Assembly: GCA_964016985.1 (NCBI GenBank)
Contig: OZ024826.1
Coordinates: 61,510,910-61,574,909 of the forward strand
From: Anodontia alba
Taxonomy: Eukaryota; Mollusca; Bivalvia; Lucinida; Lucinidae
Direction of reading: 5' to 3'
Length of the DNA stretch: 64,000 nucleotides
Under the pieces are notes generated by a model. The model ran no database searches. It was not told the DNA's origin and worked only from the letters and a program-made list of their open reading frames with translations. Positions 34,110 to 45,645 of the stretch are shown in pieces. The first letter of the stretch is position 1, and every line of letters starts with the position of its first letter. The position numbers and the translations under genes were made by a program.

Positions 34110-35250
34110 TATTACCTTTATCAGTTGCTGGGCAAATTCATCAGATGACAAATTGGTGATTTTTTTTTTTCCCCAGAAAATAGGATTTAACATTTCATGC
34201 AATTCTGCGGTACGGGACCGGACCTCCTGCAGAGTTCAGGCGAGTTTCCATGCGCAGTCTGTCGCACTGGAGTGGGCAGCAACAGCATCTTCTGCAATGG
34301 CTGCAAGCACTGGGTGCACAAGAAATGCAGTGGGCTCAAGCGCTTGAAAAAAGACCCTGACTACAGATGTACACGGTGCCAGGGAACTGCACGACCCTTG
34401 GATGGCAGACCACAGAAGGAAGTCCAGGTCAGACCTGACAAGCTTGAGGTGGTAGCTTCCTTTTGCTACCTAGGAGACATGCTCTCAGCAGCAGGTGGCT
34501 GTGAACTCTCAACCACAACACGTGTGAAAACCGCCTGGAAGAAGTTCAAGGAGCTGCTACCAGTTCTCTCTTCACGCCACCTCTCTTTCAAAACACGTGG
34601 CCGTGTGTACAGCTCTTGTGTGCGGAGCGCAATGCTCCATTCCAGCAAGACTTGGCCATTGACAAAGCCGAACCTCCAGCGTCTGCAGCGAAATGACAGG
34701 GCAATGATCAGACAGATCTGCATTGTCAGGCCACAAGACATTGTCACCACCAGGTCCAATGAGCTACTTGTGCGGCTTGGCATTGAGGATCTGGACCTCA
34801 TTCTGAAGGAGAGGACTCCGATGGTATGGACATGTGGAACGCTCCAATGATGCAGTCAAGACAGCCTTTGACATACAGGTTGATGGAAAGCGTGGGCTTG
34901 GGAGGCCCAAAATGACATGGAAGCAGCTGACAGAGAGGGATTGCAGAGAGTGGAAGCTCTCGGCTATCGACCCTCATGATAGATGTACCTGGAGATCTGG
35001 TGTGAGATCTGCCATGCGTGCAGCAAGCCAGCTATCTGGAAGGGGGCCCACTGATGTGGATGTTGCCCCTGTACCTGCACGTTAATCAAAAATCCGATCA
35101 TGATATGATATATGATGCAAATGTTAACTTAAAATTTTAATCAAATAATTTGCATGAAATGTTAAATCCTGTTTTCTTGGGAATATAAGAAAAATATTAA
35201 GTAAATGTATGTCATCTGCTGAAAATGTTACCCAGAGTGCTTTTAAGTAT
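34110..35250. mobile_element. Palindromic MITE split by the LINE copy
   Basis: CATCAGATGACAAATTGGTG to AGGATTTAACATTTCATGCA (34137-34202) is the reverse complement of TTGCATGAAATGTTAAATCC to GTCATCTGCTGAAAATG (35150-35230). The LINE fragment begins immediately after the left arm. A complete compact relative lies at 35415-35607. So the LINE probably inserted into the loop of a foldback MITE. Confidence 0.65.
34203..35090 (+). pseudogene. LINE ORF2 with internal PHD finger (copy 2)
   Basis: It starts within the linker after the RT palm ([19 protein letters not shown]). The PHD finger (34251-34379) has CAVC, CNGC, HKKC and CTRC. DKLEVVASFCYLGDMLSAAG, then KTAWKKFKELLPVLSSRHLS, SNELLVRLGIEDLDLILKE follow. 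A 2-nt loss near 34810 shifts the frame, after which HVERSNDAVKTAFDIQVDGK, RPKMTWKQLTERDCREWKL and a terminal VDVAPVPAR stop complete the C-terminus. The RT catalytic part is missing (5' truncation). It is nearly identical to copy 1 (30356-31105). The same protein type, with a PHD finger between the RT palm and the C-terminal domain, is to my recollection widespread in corals and molluscs. Confidence 0.9.
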
Positions 35251-35414
35251 TTAAGCTGTTTTGGGTAAATGCAAACTTTTTATGCCTTACTGCAGGACAG
35301 TGGTGGGGTCTTAGGTTTCCATGCTGGATGTTGGTGTGTCCATACACATCATCAGTATTTCATTACCATGGGATAACTTCTTTGGTTTACTCTGCAGGGT
35401 AGTTGTATTCATGA

Positions 35415-35607
35415 TTGACCAGCAACCTTAACCACTGTCTGGGCCAATTCAGCCAGTGACACATTGATGATATTTTTCTCATTTTTTCCCAGAGAACAAG
35501 TTTTGACATTCAGTGGTGACAATTTGTCTGAAATGTCAGTCTGTTTTCTGGGAAAATTAAGAAAAATATTTCAATATGCTGTCAGCTGAAAATTTTATCC
35601 AGTGTGC
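35415..35607. mobile_element. Palindromic MITE, about 190 bp
   Basis: CTGTCTGGGCCAATTCAGCC to TTTTTCCCAGAGAACAAG forms a hairpin with TCTGTTTTCTGGGAAAATTA to CAGCTGAAAATTTTATCCAG. It is the same family as the arms at 34110-35250, with diverged relatives near 25600-25720. Confidence 0.75.
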
Positions 35608-36001
35608 TAAGTTGTAAGTTTTGTGTCCGGATCTAGAGATATAAATATGAAGACTTAGGAGTGAAACCAATAAATTACTTTTTAGCTCACCTGTACAAAA
35701 GTACAGGAAGAGCTATTCACTACCCCAGGCGTTGGCATTGGCGTTAACAAAAATGTTCAAGTTTTACATCAAAATTTTTAAGACCTCATATTTTCTAAAT
35801 CCTCTGATGGATTTAGTGTATATTTGGTATAATTATAGATGTTGGTCCAAACTTTTATTGAGCCCTATCCACATGACCTATAGGTCAAGGTCACGGAGTT
35901 AGAAATTTTATCTTAAAGTTTTGCGTCAAAGTTTATAAGATCTCTTAATTTCTAAATCCTTGCACGGATTTTAGGTACAATCCAAAATTTAATTGGCAGT
36001 C

Positions 36002-37436
36002 CAGGGATTACCCTGGAAAATTTTGGAGAGGGGCCGAAGGGTCCAGGGGCAACGCCCCGGTAGGGGGTCCAGGGGGGCGAAGCCCCCCGGCCGAAAACGA
36101 AATTTAGCATTTTCACATGTCCTAAACCTGCTCTCCTGAAACCAATTTTTGTTAATTTTTCAAAAGCTTTTAAGCTGATTTGGAGGACAGTTGAGCTAGT
36201 CTTCCCCAAACATCAAGATTTATAATGATAACTTGTCAAATTTCATTTTTGAATACATTCATGATTCTCAAAGAGCATGTTTATAGGGTCTTATAAAGCC
36301 TTATAGGGTCTTTTGAGGAAACCCTGCAAAACCTCTCCTGAAACCACTTGTTTGTGAATTACACAAAAGCTTGCTTTGGATGACAATTGAGCAATTTTAG
36401 GGTCTTTTGAGTACCTGCAGCAACTGGGCATTTTTAGTGTCTTAAAAAGACCCTAAAACCTGCCCACTGGCATCTAAAGCACCCTCTGCAGGTGTCCTCC
36501 AAAGATCCTAAAAAATTGCTTGATTGTCCTTCAAAGTAACTTCAGGCCTTTCATTTTATGGAGATTTATGGAAAATGTACAGAACAATTTTTTGAAAAAA
36601 AAAAGAACAAAAAAAAAACAACAAACAAAAACCAAAAGCACAGATTGGGAAAAGTTTTCTAGGAGCAAATTTAATGCTTTTCTCACCAATCTGATGGGTG
36701 AGAATAGTATTAAATTTGCTCCAGTAGAAATCAAGGGCATCTGCTTGAAAAAATATGTTTTCTGAACATTCTAGATCTCTATAAAATGACGTGAAAGAAA
36801 TTCTTGGTCTTAGAAACAAAGATTTCTTTTCAAAGCAAATTTAATTCAGCAGTGACTGAATGAACTGCCTAGAAGCTTAGCCAGAGTGAGATTAAATCAC
36901 TCCTTCTTGGTGCGACAGAAAATTCTCCTCATTTTTTGCTTTCTCCACTCATTGAGACATGCAACGAAGTCGAAAGTTTTCAGGTCAGGTCCTTCAATGA
37001 GGACTTTCATTAGGTCATCACAATGCTCGGGTGACAATCTATTTCTCAATGCTGTTGTTATACGATTCTGCCCACTGAATGCCCTCTCGCAGTCTGCAGT
37101 ATGGATAGGATGTGTTATATCGAGTTTTTGTTGCTTCGCACTGGAAGCCATTTTGATAGTTGAGATGAATACCGCGAGTATAACGGATACCGATTGGATG
37201 TTTCAGCAACAATAAACCAATAGAAACGATTGGCACAACTTACCGGGATAGACGCTTCCGAGTCGAACCGAACCGAACCAAAAAACGTATCCAGCCTTTT
37301 CCGGGCACACCGATGATTTTCTTTCGCGGCATCGAAATTTTCGGTGCGTCAATTCGGCGCACTGCAGAAATTTCGCTGCGGCAATGGAAAATAAATAGCG
37401 TCATTGGCGCAAGGGCGCGGTCTAAAGTGATCCCTG
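36002..37436. mobile_element. hAT-family transposon relic
   Basis: It begins CAGGGATTAC and ends GTGATCCCTG, a hAT-style inverted terminus, and splits the tandem array between GGCAGTC and GGCACTAT (an imperfect target duplication of hAT size). The left part has G/C-rich subterminal repeats (GGGTCCAGGGGNAACGCCCC, 36035-36090). A transposase C-terminal fragment remains on the minus strand. Confidence 0.8.
36893..37155 (-). pseudogene. hAT transposase C-terminal dimerisation fragment
   Basis: The minus strand reads HPIHTADCERAFSGQNRITT, then LRNRLSPEHCDDLMKVLIEG, then DLKTFDFVACLNEWRKQKMR and a stop after RTKKE. The CERAFS...LRNRLS...L pattern is the hATC dimerisation region of ZMYM/KIAA1586- or ZNF862-like hAT transposases. 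The catalytic RNase-H core and the BED finger are not found in the remaining 1.1 kb of the element, so it is a deletion derivative. It resembles, but is not the same as, the copy at 52884-55000. Confidence 0.85.
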
Positions 37437-37979
37437 GGCACTATCCACACCCTTGCTTATGACCTAGAGGTCAAAGTCGCAGACTTAGAAATTTATATTA
37501 AAGCTTTGCATCAAAGTTTTAAGATCTCTTAATTTCTAAATCCTTGCATAGAGTTACTTTATATTTGGCACGATTATAGATATTAATCCAAAATTTTATT
37601 GGGCACTTCTCCCACCCCTGCTTATGACCTAGAGGTCAAGGTCACAGACTTAGAAATTTATGTTAAACTTTTGCATCTAAGTTTTTAAGATTTCTTAATT
37701 TCTAAATCCTTGTATGGATTTACTTTATGTATGGAATGATTATAGATATTGCTCCAAAATTTTATTCAGCACTATCCTGCCCTATAACCTACAGATCAAG
37801 GTCACAGACTTAGAAGTTTTTTGTTAAAGTTTGACCTCAAAAGTCTTAAGGTCTTTTATTTACTCTGCTACTTTTCAAAACATACTATTTATACATGTAT
37901 TTGGTATACAGATAGCAGCTATGGAAGATAATCATCCAAAATTATATCCAGTACCATGTCTTCCTCCCTCCCTCTATAC

Positions 37980-38066
37980 CCCGCCCCCCCCCCCCCCCTC
38001 TTATATCCAGTACCATGTCTTCCTTCCTCCCTCCACCCCCCACCCCCCCCCAGCCCAAACCCACAT

Positions 38067-38101
<35 letters not shown>
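37980..38101. repeat. C-rich run and (CA)n microsatellite
   Basis: The phrase ATATCCAGTACCATGTCTTC with a CCCCCC-rich run occurs twice, followed by (CA)n at 38067-38101. ORFs here are repeat translations. Confidence 0.9.
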
Positions 38102-38106
<5 letters not shown>

Positions 38107-38230
38107 TATCACCTGGCGACAGGTCTTGTTTACACTCGAAAATAGAAACTGTACTGATAAAGTTTAGTTGATGATGATGTCACTGAATACATTAATACTG
38201 AAGAAATATTAAACTGCCAAATTTTATATA

Positions 38231-39261
38231 CCGTAATATACGTAAGTATTGGGACAGGAAAAAATAATTAAATTTCTGGCTGTCCCAATACTTAGAAACA
38301 CGAAAATTAATTATTTTATTAGGTGTCCCAATACTTACGTCTCGTAGTTGAAAATGGCACCGATTAATGATGAAAATGTGTCATATTTGTGTTCATTGTT
38401 TTGTGTATTTTCGGACCACTGTCTCGTTAACCTAATCTATTGTTAATATTGAATAAACAGATTAGCACTCATTGTTTTGATTTAAAATCCCCTCGTTTAT
38501 CTATCATGTGTTGAAAGCGTCCAAGTGAAAAAAAATAATCATATACTGCTTCCCCGCTTTGTTGGTTAATTGCGCATAACCGATACCGCAAATGCGAGGA
38601 ACAATCTACCTGTTCTGATGACGTTATTATTAGGGTTTGTCTCAATGATGTTTTGGGGTCATCTCAACAGTGTTTTAGTGTTCCCCCAACGCTGTTTTGC
38701 ATTAAATCGTTATCGGTAAACAATTCTGTCGAATTTCTTTTTATTATTATTACCGGTATTTATTCATAGTTTTTTTTTTGTTGTGTTTGTTTGTTTTTTG
38801 TTTTTTTTGTAGAACTTTATTGATGCAAATTAAAACGTGACGTGTCACGTGACAACCACAAAATGGCGACGCATCCAGACTGATGCAAACGCATGTGCGT
38901 TTTTGTTTTTGCAGATTTCTTGAATAAATTTCATATTCATATTCTCAAAGAAATGTTTTACTTATTTTCTACTTTCTAACCAGCCTGCCGTAGGAACCCC
39001 CCTGTTGTATGCTTAGACGTAAAATATTGCGTGACATCGCTTGTAAACAAAACACAAACCGAGAAAACAGTTTTACCCTGTTAAATAGATCATTTTTTTC
39101 ACCTAAATGCACTGTCCCAATTCATATGGTACAAAAAATTACTGAAAATTTTAGCGATTTTTGATATGTCCCAATTCTTAGGATGACGAAAAATAATTAT
39201 TTTTACGAATTGTAAGGGTGTCCCAATACTTTAGGTGTCCCAATACTTAGGTATATTACGG
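38231..39261. mobile_element. TA-flanked nonautonomous element, 1031 bp
   Basis: TA stands on both sides. The ends are CCGTAATATACGTAAGTATT and the complement of CCGTAATATACCTAAGTATT. The motif GTCCCAATACTTA repeats subterminally at both ends (38283, 38329, 39220, 39236). A TA target with these ends suggests a Tc1/mariner-superfamily derivative. No transposase ORF. Confidence 0.85.
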
Positions 39262-40085
39262 TAAATTAATATTCATAATGTAGTTGATAATGAACCTCTA
39301 GAATCAAAAAATCGAGTGAATTTTAACAAATTAGAAAACAAAGAAGCTGAAAAATTTGAAGAAATATCATTTAGAACTGGGAAAGACATTAAAAACAATG
39401 AAAAATAATAAAACTTAAGGACTTGACAATTTTAACTACACAATACATTAACCTATAGATACTGTGCTATTCTATTCTGTATTTCACCCCTTCCACAAAA
39501 AAAAAAAACGACAGTTCAGTCGTCTTAAAGAGTCTTTATCCAGAAGGTCCCTTAGGCAGTTACCTGTGTGACGTAACTCTTCCTGCTCTTTCTATCACAT
39601 GTCAGTTTCTTTCTGTGGAACAAAGAAAATAAACAGGGTGATAAAAAATCTAAATTTCTTTCTTTTCTCCAGTCTATTTTCTTAGTTCCTGTTTTCTTAT
39701 GTTCCTTTCTCTTTCCTTTCACTGACAATGTTATTAGTTTCATTAAATCGATTTTTAATATCTTGTTATTTTGATCATCGATTTGCGTCATACATTTTCG
39801 CAACTCTCGTACTCATTGGCACAACTATCGTGTTTGGTTCAGAAGTCATGCATAACAATTTAAATATGTTCTTTTTGTTCCGGGTTATTTACTGACACGA
39901 TCTGTAATAACTGAACTGGCAATGGTATCTTGCAGACAACAAAGACTTGGCTGAAGACTTCTGTGGTGGAGAAACTGATTAATAAAGAACTTGTCAACTC
40001 TTTTGGGTTTTACGACAATTCTTTACTGATGTGACACCATCCCACAGGGCTTTACTGCCAGGGGTAGGACCCATCTGGGTGGCAT
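39262..40085. other. Unassigned stretch
   Basis: No supported gene. An 83-codon minus-strand ORF (39552-39803) is lysine-rich and has no recognisable domain. Confidence 0.4.
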
Positions 40086-40104
40086 CTTTATGGGTGTTGT
40101 AGGC

Positions 40105-40350
40105 ACTCAACAAAGCACCAGCCTCCGGTCACCGGTCATCACCGGTCAACCAGTCACAGGTCAACCAATCTCCGGTAATTCTTCATCAGCTTCACCAGGC
40201 AGGGAGCCATTCACCGGTCATCCAATCCAGACATCTGTCACCAGGCCAAATCACCGGGCAATTTATCACCGGGCATCTAATCACCAGGCACCGGTAACAG
40301 GATACTTGTCATCTGTCATCGAGGTACCGGTCATTATGCCGGATTATTAG
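40105..40350 (+). repeat. Short-unit minisatellite (CACCGGTCA)
   Basis: Degenerate 9-11 bp units of CACCGGTCA/CACCGGGCA type. The 86-codon ORF through it is a repeat translation. Confidence 0.75.
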
Positions 40351-42069
40351 TGACTGGATAGCAGTCACTAGTCTCCGGATAACTAGTTTCTATTCACAGA
40401 GCATCAGAGACTAGTCAAATTAATGGGTACAGGTCATCAAATGACAGCATTTGGTCCGAATATTGGATAACTTCATATGAAGGAATTCTGTATGGTCATT
40501 ATCAAATTAGACTCAGAATCCTAGATATTTTTAATTATAGTTGAATCAGAATTATCAGTTACGCATGAATTTCAGAATTCAACTAATAATAGTAATAAAA
40601 GAGGGTTAATTTCCACGAACTACTTTAGTATTATCATTGAACAATACTTAATACATTTGTTCATCTTTATACGCATCGAAAGAAATTAACACTCTTTATG
40701 GACTCCCATCCCATTAAGACAAGGGATGAGCTCCATAATTTTGTTACGTCATTATAGAGAAAGGAAGATATAGATGTGCTTTTATTCATCTTCCTATTCT
40801 TCTCCTCCAGTTTATTTGGTCTCTTCAACAAAGTATAGAGACAAAAAAATCAATATACATGTATGTATAAGAAAAGACGTATTCGATATTTCTTCCTTTC
40901 TTAAAAAAAAAATTTATTACCATAAACAGACTTATAGATCTTAACAAAGGACTGTATACAAAATAGATGTCTGATCCTTCTATAACTGAAATATGAAATC
41001 TTATGAAATTTACCGAACATACGTCCGAAATACTTTTGGAAGGTCATGTTCTCTCTTTAAATTCTATCAAGAATTGAAGTATTAAGGTTTGCATGAAATT
41101 TCCTTATTAATAGTTCTCTCTAACAAATTTATTTAATACTTCCAAGTATATCCAGGGCCCAGTTGTTCAAAGCGTCGTTAGCTTAACGATGTCGTTAAGG
41201 GTCATTTCGTTAATTGTTTTAGCTGATCCAATACACAATATTCTGATATTTTTTGCTGAAAAAATGTGAGTAGCTTTTGCACTGCAAAAGCTACTCACAT
41301 TTTTTCAGCAAAAAATTTCAGAATATTTGCGTATCACTTGATGTAAATTTAAACGAATCGTTAACTAACGACATCGTTAGCTTTGAACAACTGGGCCCAG
41401 AAGTTTAAGGATAGATTCGTCAAACATACACATCAATAGTCAAAATTTGACTTTTAGTATGTGTTATATAAAGTTATTTTAATCAAACTTCCTCTCTAGT
41501 TTCAAAGATTAGCATAGAATTCTAGTAGAGGTAAATATTCTATTTTATAGAATGGGAAACAGTCTACAGTTTGTTATTAGTCCCATATTAATTATTCACA
41601 GTTACTAATACCTCTAACAAGAGTCTATGTCAGTCATGTATTGTTCAGCCTCTTGCAAAAGGTAAATTATTAATAAGAAATATTTTAAGGCATCTATTAA
41701 GTCGAGATGTTCTCATTATTTGCCTTACCTAATTTCTGGATCATTTTAGTCTAGAGAAGAAATGTTCCAGTCAATTCTGTTATCAAACTAAGAAGTTATA
41801 ATCTATTGTGAAGTTCAGTAATATAGATTTTCACTTCTTTTGAGGATAATAAATCAACATATTTGGCTGCTGGAATGTTTAGAACCCATACAGCTGATAA
41901 TTTAGACCTAAGCAAGGATATAGCATAGGTCTATAATTAATTCTTAAGTCTGAATGTAGGAAAGTTCTATGAGGAATATTAACGCGATGAGTAGCTTTAA
42001 TTCCTCAATGATTTATAATGGTAACAAGAGTCCATGTCAGTCATGTCTTGCCCAGATTCTTGGAGTATG

Positions 42070-42070
<1 letters not shown>
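40341..42070 (+). repeat. Duplicated noncoding segment, copy A (left and middle parts)
   Basis: 40341-40771 matches 50289-50720 (for example AGACTCAGAATCCTAGATAT). 41491-42070 matches 57730-58335 (for example GTTCAGTAATATAGATTT and CAACATATTTGGCTG). The right part of the same copy resumes at 48011. No coding signal; origin unknown. Confidence 0.85.
41155..41398. mobile_element. MITE with GGGCCCAGTTGTTCAAAGC ends and a central palindrome
   Basis: The terminal inverted repeats are GGGCCCAGTTGTTCAAAGC and its complement, followed by inverted TCGTTAGCTTAACGATG-type sequence. The centre (41250-41317) is a near-perfect hairpin around GCACTGC. Ends of this type are known from ISL2EU/Harbinger-like MITEs of animals (recollection). 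It lies in copy A of the duplicated segment. Confidence 0.85.

Positions 42071-42110
<40 letters not shown>
42071..42110. repeat. (TA)n microsatellite
   Basis: TA run immediately left of the mariner element. The homologous run in copy B is at 58378-58440. Confidence 0.95.
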
Positions 42111-42114
<4 letters not shown>

Positions 42115-42144
42115 GAGGGCGAGTCAATAAAAAACCAGCCTAAC

Positions 42145-44742
42145 TTATTTCTGGGTGAGATTGATCTCTTCTTTTCCGATGTAATTGCCCTCTAAAATGA
42201 TGCACTTGGACCAACGGTGTTCCAGTGCCATCAGGCCAGAACTGAAGAAGCCAGGGTCCTTGTCTCTGACCCACTCCTCAACTGCCCCCACGACTTCTTC
42301 GTTGGACCAGAAATGATGTCCACGGATATCTTTTTTCAAGTTTGGGAATAGGAAATAGTCACTAGGAGCTAAGTCCGGAGAATAGGCGGGGTGCAGTATT
42401 AGCTGGTACCCATTCTGCTCAACAGCATCCATTGCAATTTTGCAAGTGTGGACTCTCGCATTGTCTTGTTGGAGCAGAATCCCTTTGGAGAGTTTACCTC
42501 GGCGTTTTTCAAGGATCACAATTCTCAGTTGGTCGAGCAAATTTGCATAATACGCACCTGTTATTGTACTTTTCTTTGCTAGAAAGTCCAACATAATAAT
42601 GCCTTGTGCATCCCAAAATACATTTGCCATCACCTTGCCAGCAGAGGGTTGCATTTTGAACTTCTTTGGCCTTGGAGACCCCGCCCTACACTCTGGCGAC
42701 TTTGAGCTTTATTCTCTGGCTCATAATAATGGACCCAGGTCTCATCTACAGTCACCAGACGTGAAAGGAAATCATCTTCCTTTGACCTAAACCGCTTCAA
42801 CAATGCACTGTATACTGATGCTGTGGTTGCCACTTGCTCGTCGCTAGGGCAGGGCCTGACAAATCCATTGCCCGGCCGCCCGGGACAAGTCCTAAATCCC
42901 GCCGGGCAAGTCTGTTCCGTCTTTACGACGCCCGGTCGGGCAAGTGTCAAAAAATCGCCAGGACAGTTAAAAGTGCGAGTATTTACGGTAAAAAAGTCTG
43001 ATCAAAAGATGTCAATAAATATTGATAATTAATTGCCCAGCTGTCCTGATTAATGCAGACAACCCATGTATAACGGTTTTCATTATCACACTACCGTTAA
43101 TCCAATTGATCAGTTGTTTACCTTCCGGCGCGTGCCTTTAATCTTCCGTCGTAACAGCTGATCAATAATTGTATCTAAACATGGCTTCTGTGTAGTATGA
43201 ACCAAGTAAGGTCGGCAATAATTGGTTTTTGATATTCTCGTATTTCATTGGCTATGCGACTGGGCATACACCAATGAAATAAGTCGTTGCTTACGACGTG
43301 TTTGGCTATGAAAACGAAAGTACAAAATGACACAATGTAAAAACACAGGTAAGAAATTGAGTTTTTGTTTGGAAAAAAAAAAGAAAAAAAAAAGCGTGTT
43401 ACCGTTACGATCTCGCCTGTTTGCAAAACCTTTGTTATTTCCCTCTCGAAATCTGGATTTACTTAGTGTTCATCAAATAATAATGAATTTGTAAGACTAA
43501 AAATACTGTGTGTCAAAGTCATTTATGAAAAATTTATTCTCTGTTGATATTACTGATAACGTGTTAGGATGAAAAACAAAATATGAACACTGATGGCTTA
43601 CACAACTGACTAGTGCTTGATGACTTATGTGCTCCTAAAACCAGAAAGACTTGATGAGCACTGATATACAATACCACACAGAATAATATTCAGTTCTTTC
43701 CAATTTCTTGGAGGTTGTTCTCTGTTCTTGGGATAAATGAATACACCATTTTCAAAATGGCTTCTTTGATAAAAAATGAAGTCTTTTAATTATGAATTGT
43801 CCTATAGTTTGTAGGCAGTTCTTCAATCAAGTTAATTTCCTTGCAGGTGTATACATTTACCTTAAGATTTTTTTTTTTTTTTTTTTTTTTTTACAAACAC
43901 ATGAGTATTTATTCAAGGCTTCAAGTAAATACAAATAAAATTCTTTTTCAATATGCTCTCTTTTCATCCCTTTGGTATTTTCTGATGTGAAATTATGATA
44001 CTTTTCTTATTTCCATTGCAAACTTAGATTGTGGGGTCTGAAACTACCTCACTGAGTGCCCATTATCTATGTTTTTGAGCCAAAAAAAAAGGAGTAAACT
44101 TATGTACGCCATTTAAAACCTTGCTTTTCTGTATATTCACTGGGATTTACAAGAGTATTGCTTTCATAGACTTGTTAACGCAATGTTAAAAGTGGGACTT
44201 CTATTTCTGTTTGCAAATCTTGGGCATATAGGAATTTGAGCCGCACAAATCCTGGGCAAGTAGGAATTTGAGCTGGGCAAGTGAAAAAAAAATTTACTTG
44301 CCCAGTGGGCAAGTGGATTTTTTTTTGATTTGTCAGGCCCTGCTAGGGGATTTTGGGACCCAACGGACTGTTGGCTTGTGCATACACAAGCGATCATGTA
44401 AAGTTGTTGAAACGCTACCATGTGAAATGTGTAATGCATTCGCTATTTCTTCCACCTTAATTCGCCTCTCAGAGTAACCAGATCCCGTACTTTGTTACAC
44501 ATTTCTTCATCGGTGGCATCTGATGGGCATCCAGACCTGGTTTCGTCTTCTAAAGACGTTCTATTGCGTTTGAATTCCCCAACCCAGAATTTAACTTGTG
44601 CACATTATGGTGCAGAAGACCCATAAACATTGGTCAACTCGCAGTGTATTTCCTGACCTGTTTTCGCTTTCAAATACAAGTACCGAATTACAGCACGGTA
44701 CTCACCTTTTGATGAAAAGCTTACTTTTGCATCGTTAGCCAT
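42145..44742 (-). pseudogene. Mariner transposase (DD34D), interrupted
   Basis: The minus-strand start at 44742 reads MANDAKVSFSSKGEYRAVIR. A TAA stop follows after TNVYGSSAP, then VKFWVGEFKRNRTSLEDETR (the DNA-binding helix region), then ATDEEMCNKVRDLV. The frame is split by the hAT MITE (44341-42851). Beyond it are VTVDETWVHYYEPENKAQS (first Asp), QQDNARVHTC (second Asp) and YSPDLAPSDYFLFPNLKKD (third Asp). There are 34 residues between the second and third Asp, so this is the DD34D mariner type. The C-terminal ORF (42654-42145) is open for 169 codons. Insertion plus a stop make it inactive. Confidence 0.9.
42851..44341. mobile_element. hAT-type nonautonomous element, 1.49 kb
   Basis: Ends (C)AGGGCCTGACAAATC and its complement; flanks GCTAGGGC and GCTAGGGG, an 8-bp duplication with one mismatch. 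Removing it restores the mariner frame (KSPSDEQVAT). Subterminal CCGGGCAAGT/ACTTGCCC repeats occur at both ends. No transposase domain is visible inside. This insertion is younger than the mariner. Confidence 0.9.
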
Positions 44743-45002
44743 GTTTGACATTCAATATCTTATGAGTGAATGACATGATAAGGGTGCAATTTTGCCCTCA
44801 GGCCTAAAACATGTATTGAAACAAGGCATGAAAATCTTGGGTGTCTCGGTCAATTGGAAATGGGATAGGCTGGTTACTTATTGACTTGCCTTCGTATATA
44901 TATATGAGTTGGGAGAAGGAGCATAACATCTAACAAAAAATCTTTTTGGTAGCACTGGATCCAGAACGGATGCTGAAATGATAGGCATTAAACTGTGTGT
45001 TT

Positions 45003-45645
45003 AGATTTAATCATTAACAGTGCAAATGATTTGTTTACCTGAGGCCTTTCGGCTTCCACCTTCTTCAGAGGTTTTCTATTTAAAAAAATGACATAAAAAT
45101 GTAAAATTTATGAATAAAAGATTATTCCCTTTTTGGGCTCATGTTATCTGGCCCGCTACGACTTGATAAATGATTGTGTTTAGATATATGTGAAATGTAA
45201 ACAATACACATAAACACTACGTGTGAAAAGTATAAAGCTTATCTTCACTATCAACACAATGTGCAAAACGTATAAAGCTTATCTTTACTATCAACACCAC
45301 TGTGCTCCTATACGCAATGTATATAATGCACATAAACCTTACACCGAAAGGGATATACACCAAACTGCGTGTTTTTCACCAATACATAAGGCAAATGGGC
45401 CCAACTTACGTAAAATCACATGAACAAAATGTTCCACATAAGCTGTCACATGCTCTGACTTAGGAACAATGATTCCCTCTACTGGTCACCCTTGTTGATC
45501 CCATATGGCCATAGAGTGTTCAGAAGTTGGATCCAATAGCTCTCTCTTGCTTTCCTGGTTCGATCTGTCCACTCCGGATTATGGTCTAAGCAACAAAATG
45601 TGGCCTCAGGTAAACAAATCATTTGCACTGTTAATGATTAAATCT
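45003..45645. mobile_element. Element with perfect 44-bp inverted repeats
   Basis: AGATTTAATCATTAACAGTG through TTTACCTGAGGCC (45003-45046) is the exact reverse complement of 45602-45645. The interior of about 555 bp includes a short tandem pair (GTATAAAGCTTATCTTCACT and GTATAAAGCTTATCTTTACT) and no gene. No clear target duplication; the right side abuts (CT)n and (TA)n. Confidence 0.8.

Larger units (their letters stand above)
35686..37860 (+). repeat. Modular tandem array split by a hAT element
   Basis: The head hairpin is AGCTCACCTGTAC with GTACAGGAAGAGCT (35686-35716). Units of about 180 bp follow with AAGATCTCTTAATTTCTAAA, AAATTTTATTGGGCAC and GAGGTCAAGGTCACAGACTT; similar phrases occur at 58.9-61.2 kb. 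The array is interrupted at 36002-37436. Confidence 0.75.
42114..44894 (-). mobile_element. Mariner-family transposon carrying a nested hAT MITE
   Basis: The inverted ends are CGAGGGCGAGTCAATAAAAA (left) and the complement of CGAAGGCAAGTCAATAAGTA (right), with AACCAGCCTA shared inside. TA follows the right end; the left TA is mutated to CA. It encodes a degenerate minus-strand transposase and is split by a 1.49-kb hAT-type insertion. Confidence 0.9.

Noticed and set aside
37831..38171. Proline/histidine-rich ORFs
   Set aside because: Produced by the C-rich run and the (CA)n microsatellite.
39880..40080. Possible LTR end or primer-binding site before TGTGACACCATCCC
   Set aside because: No second LTR copy, no polypurine tract and no gag/pol sequence in the window.
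40090..40350. 86-codon ORF rich in TG, PV and H
   Set aside because: Translation of the CACCGGTCA minisatellite.
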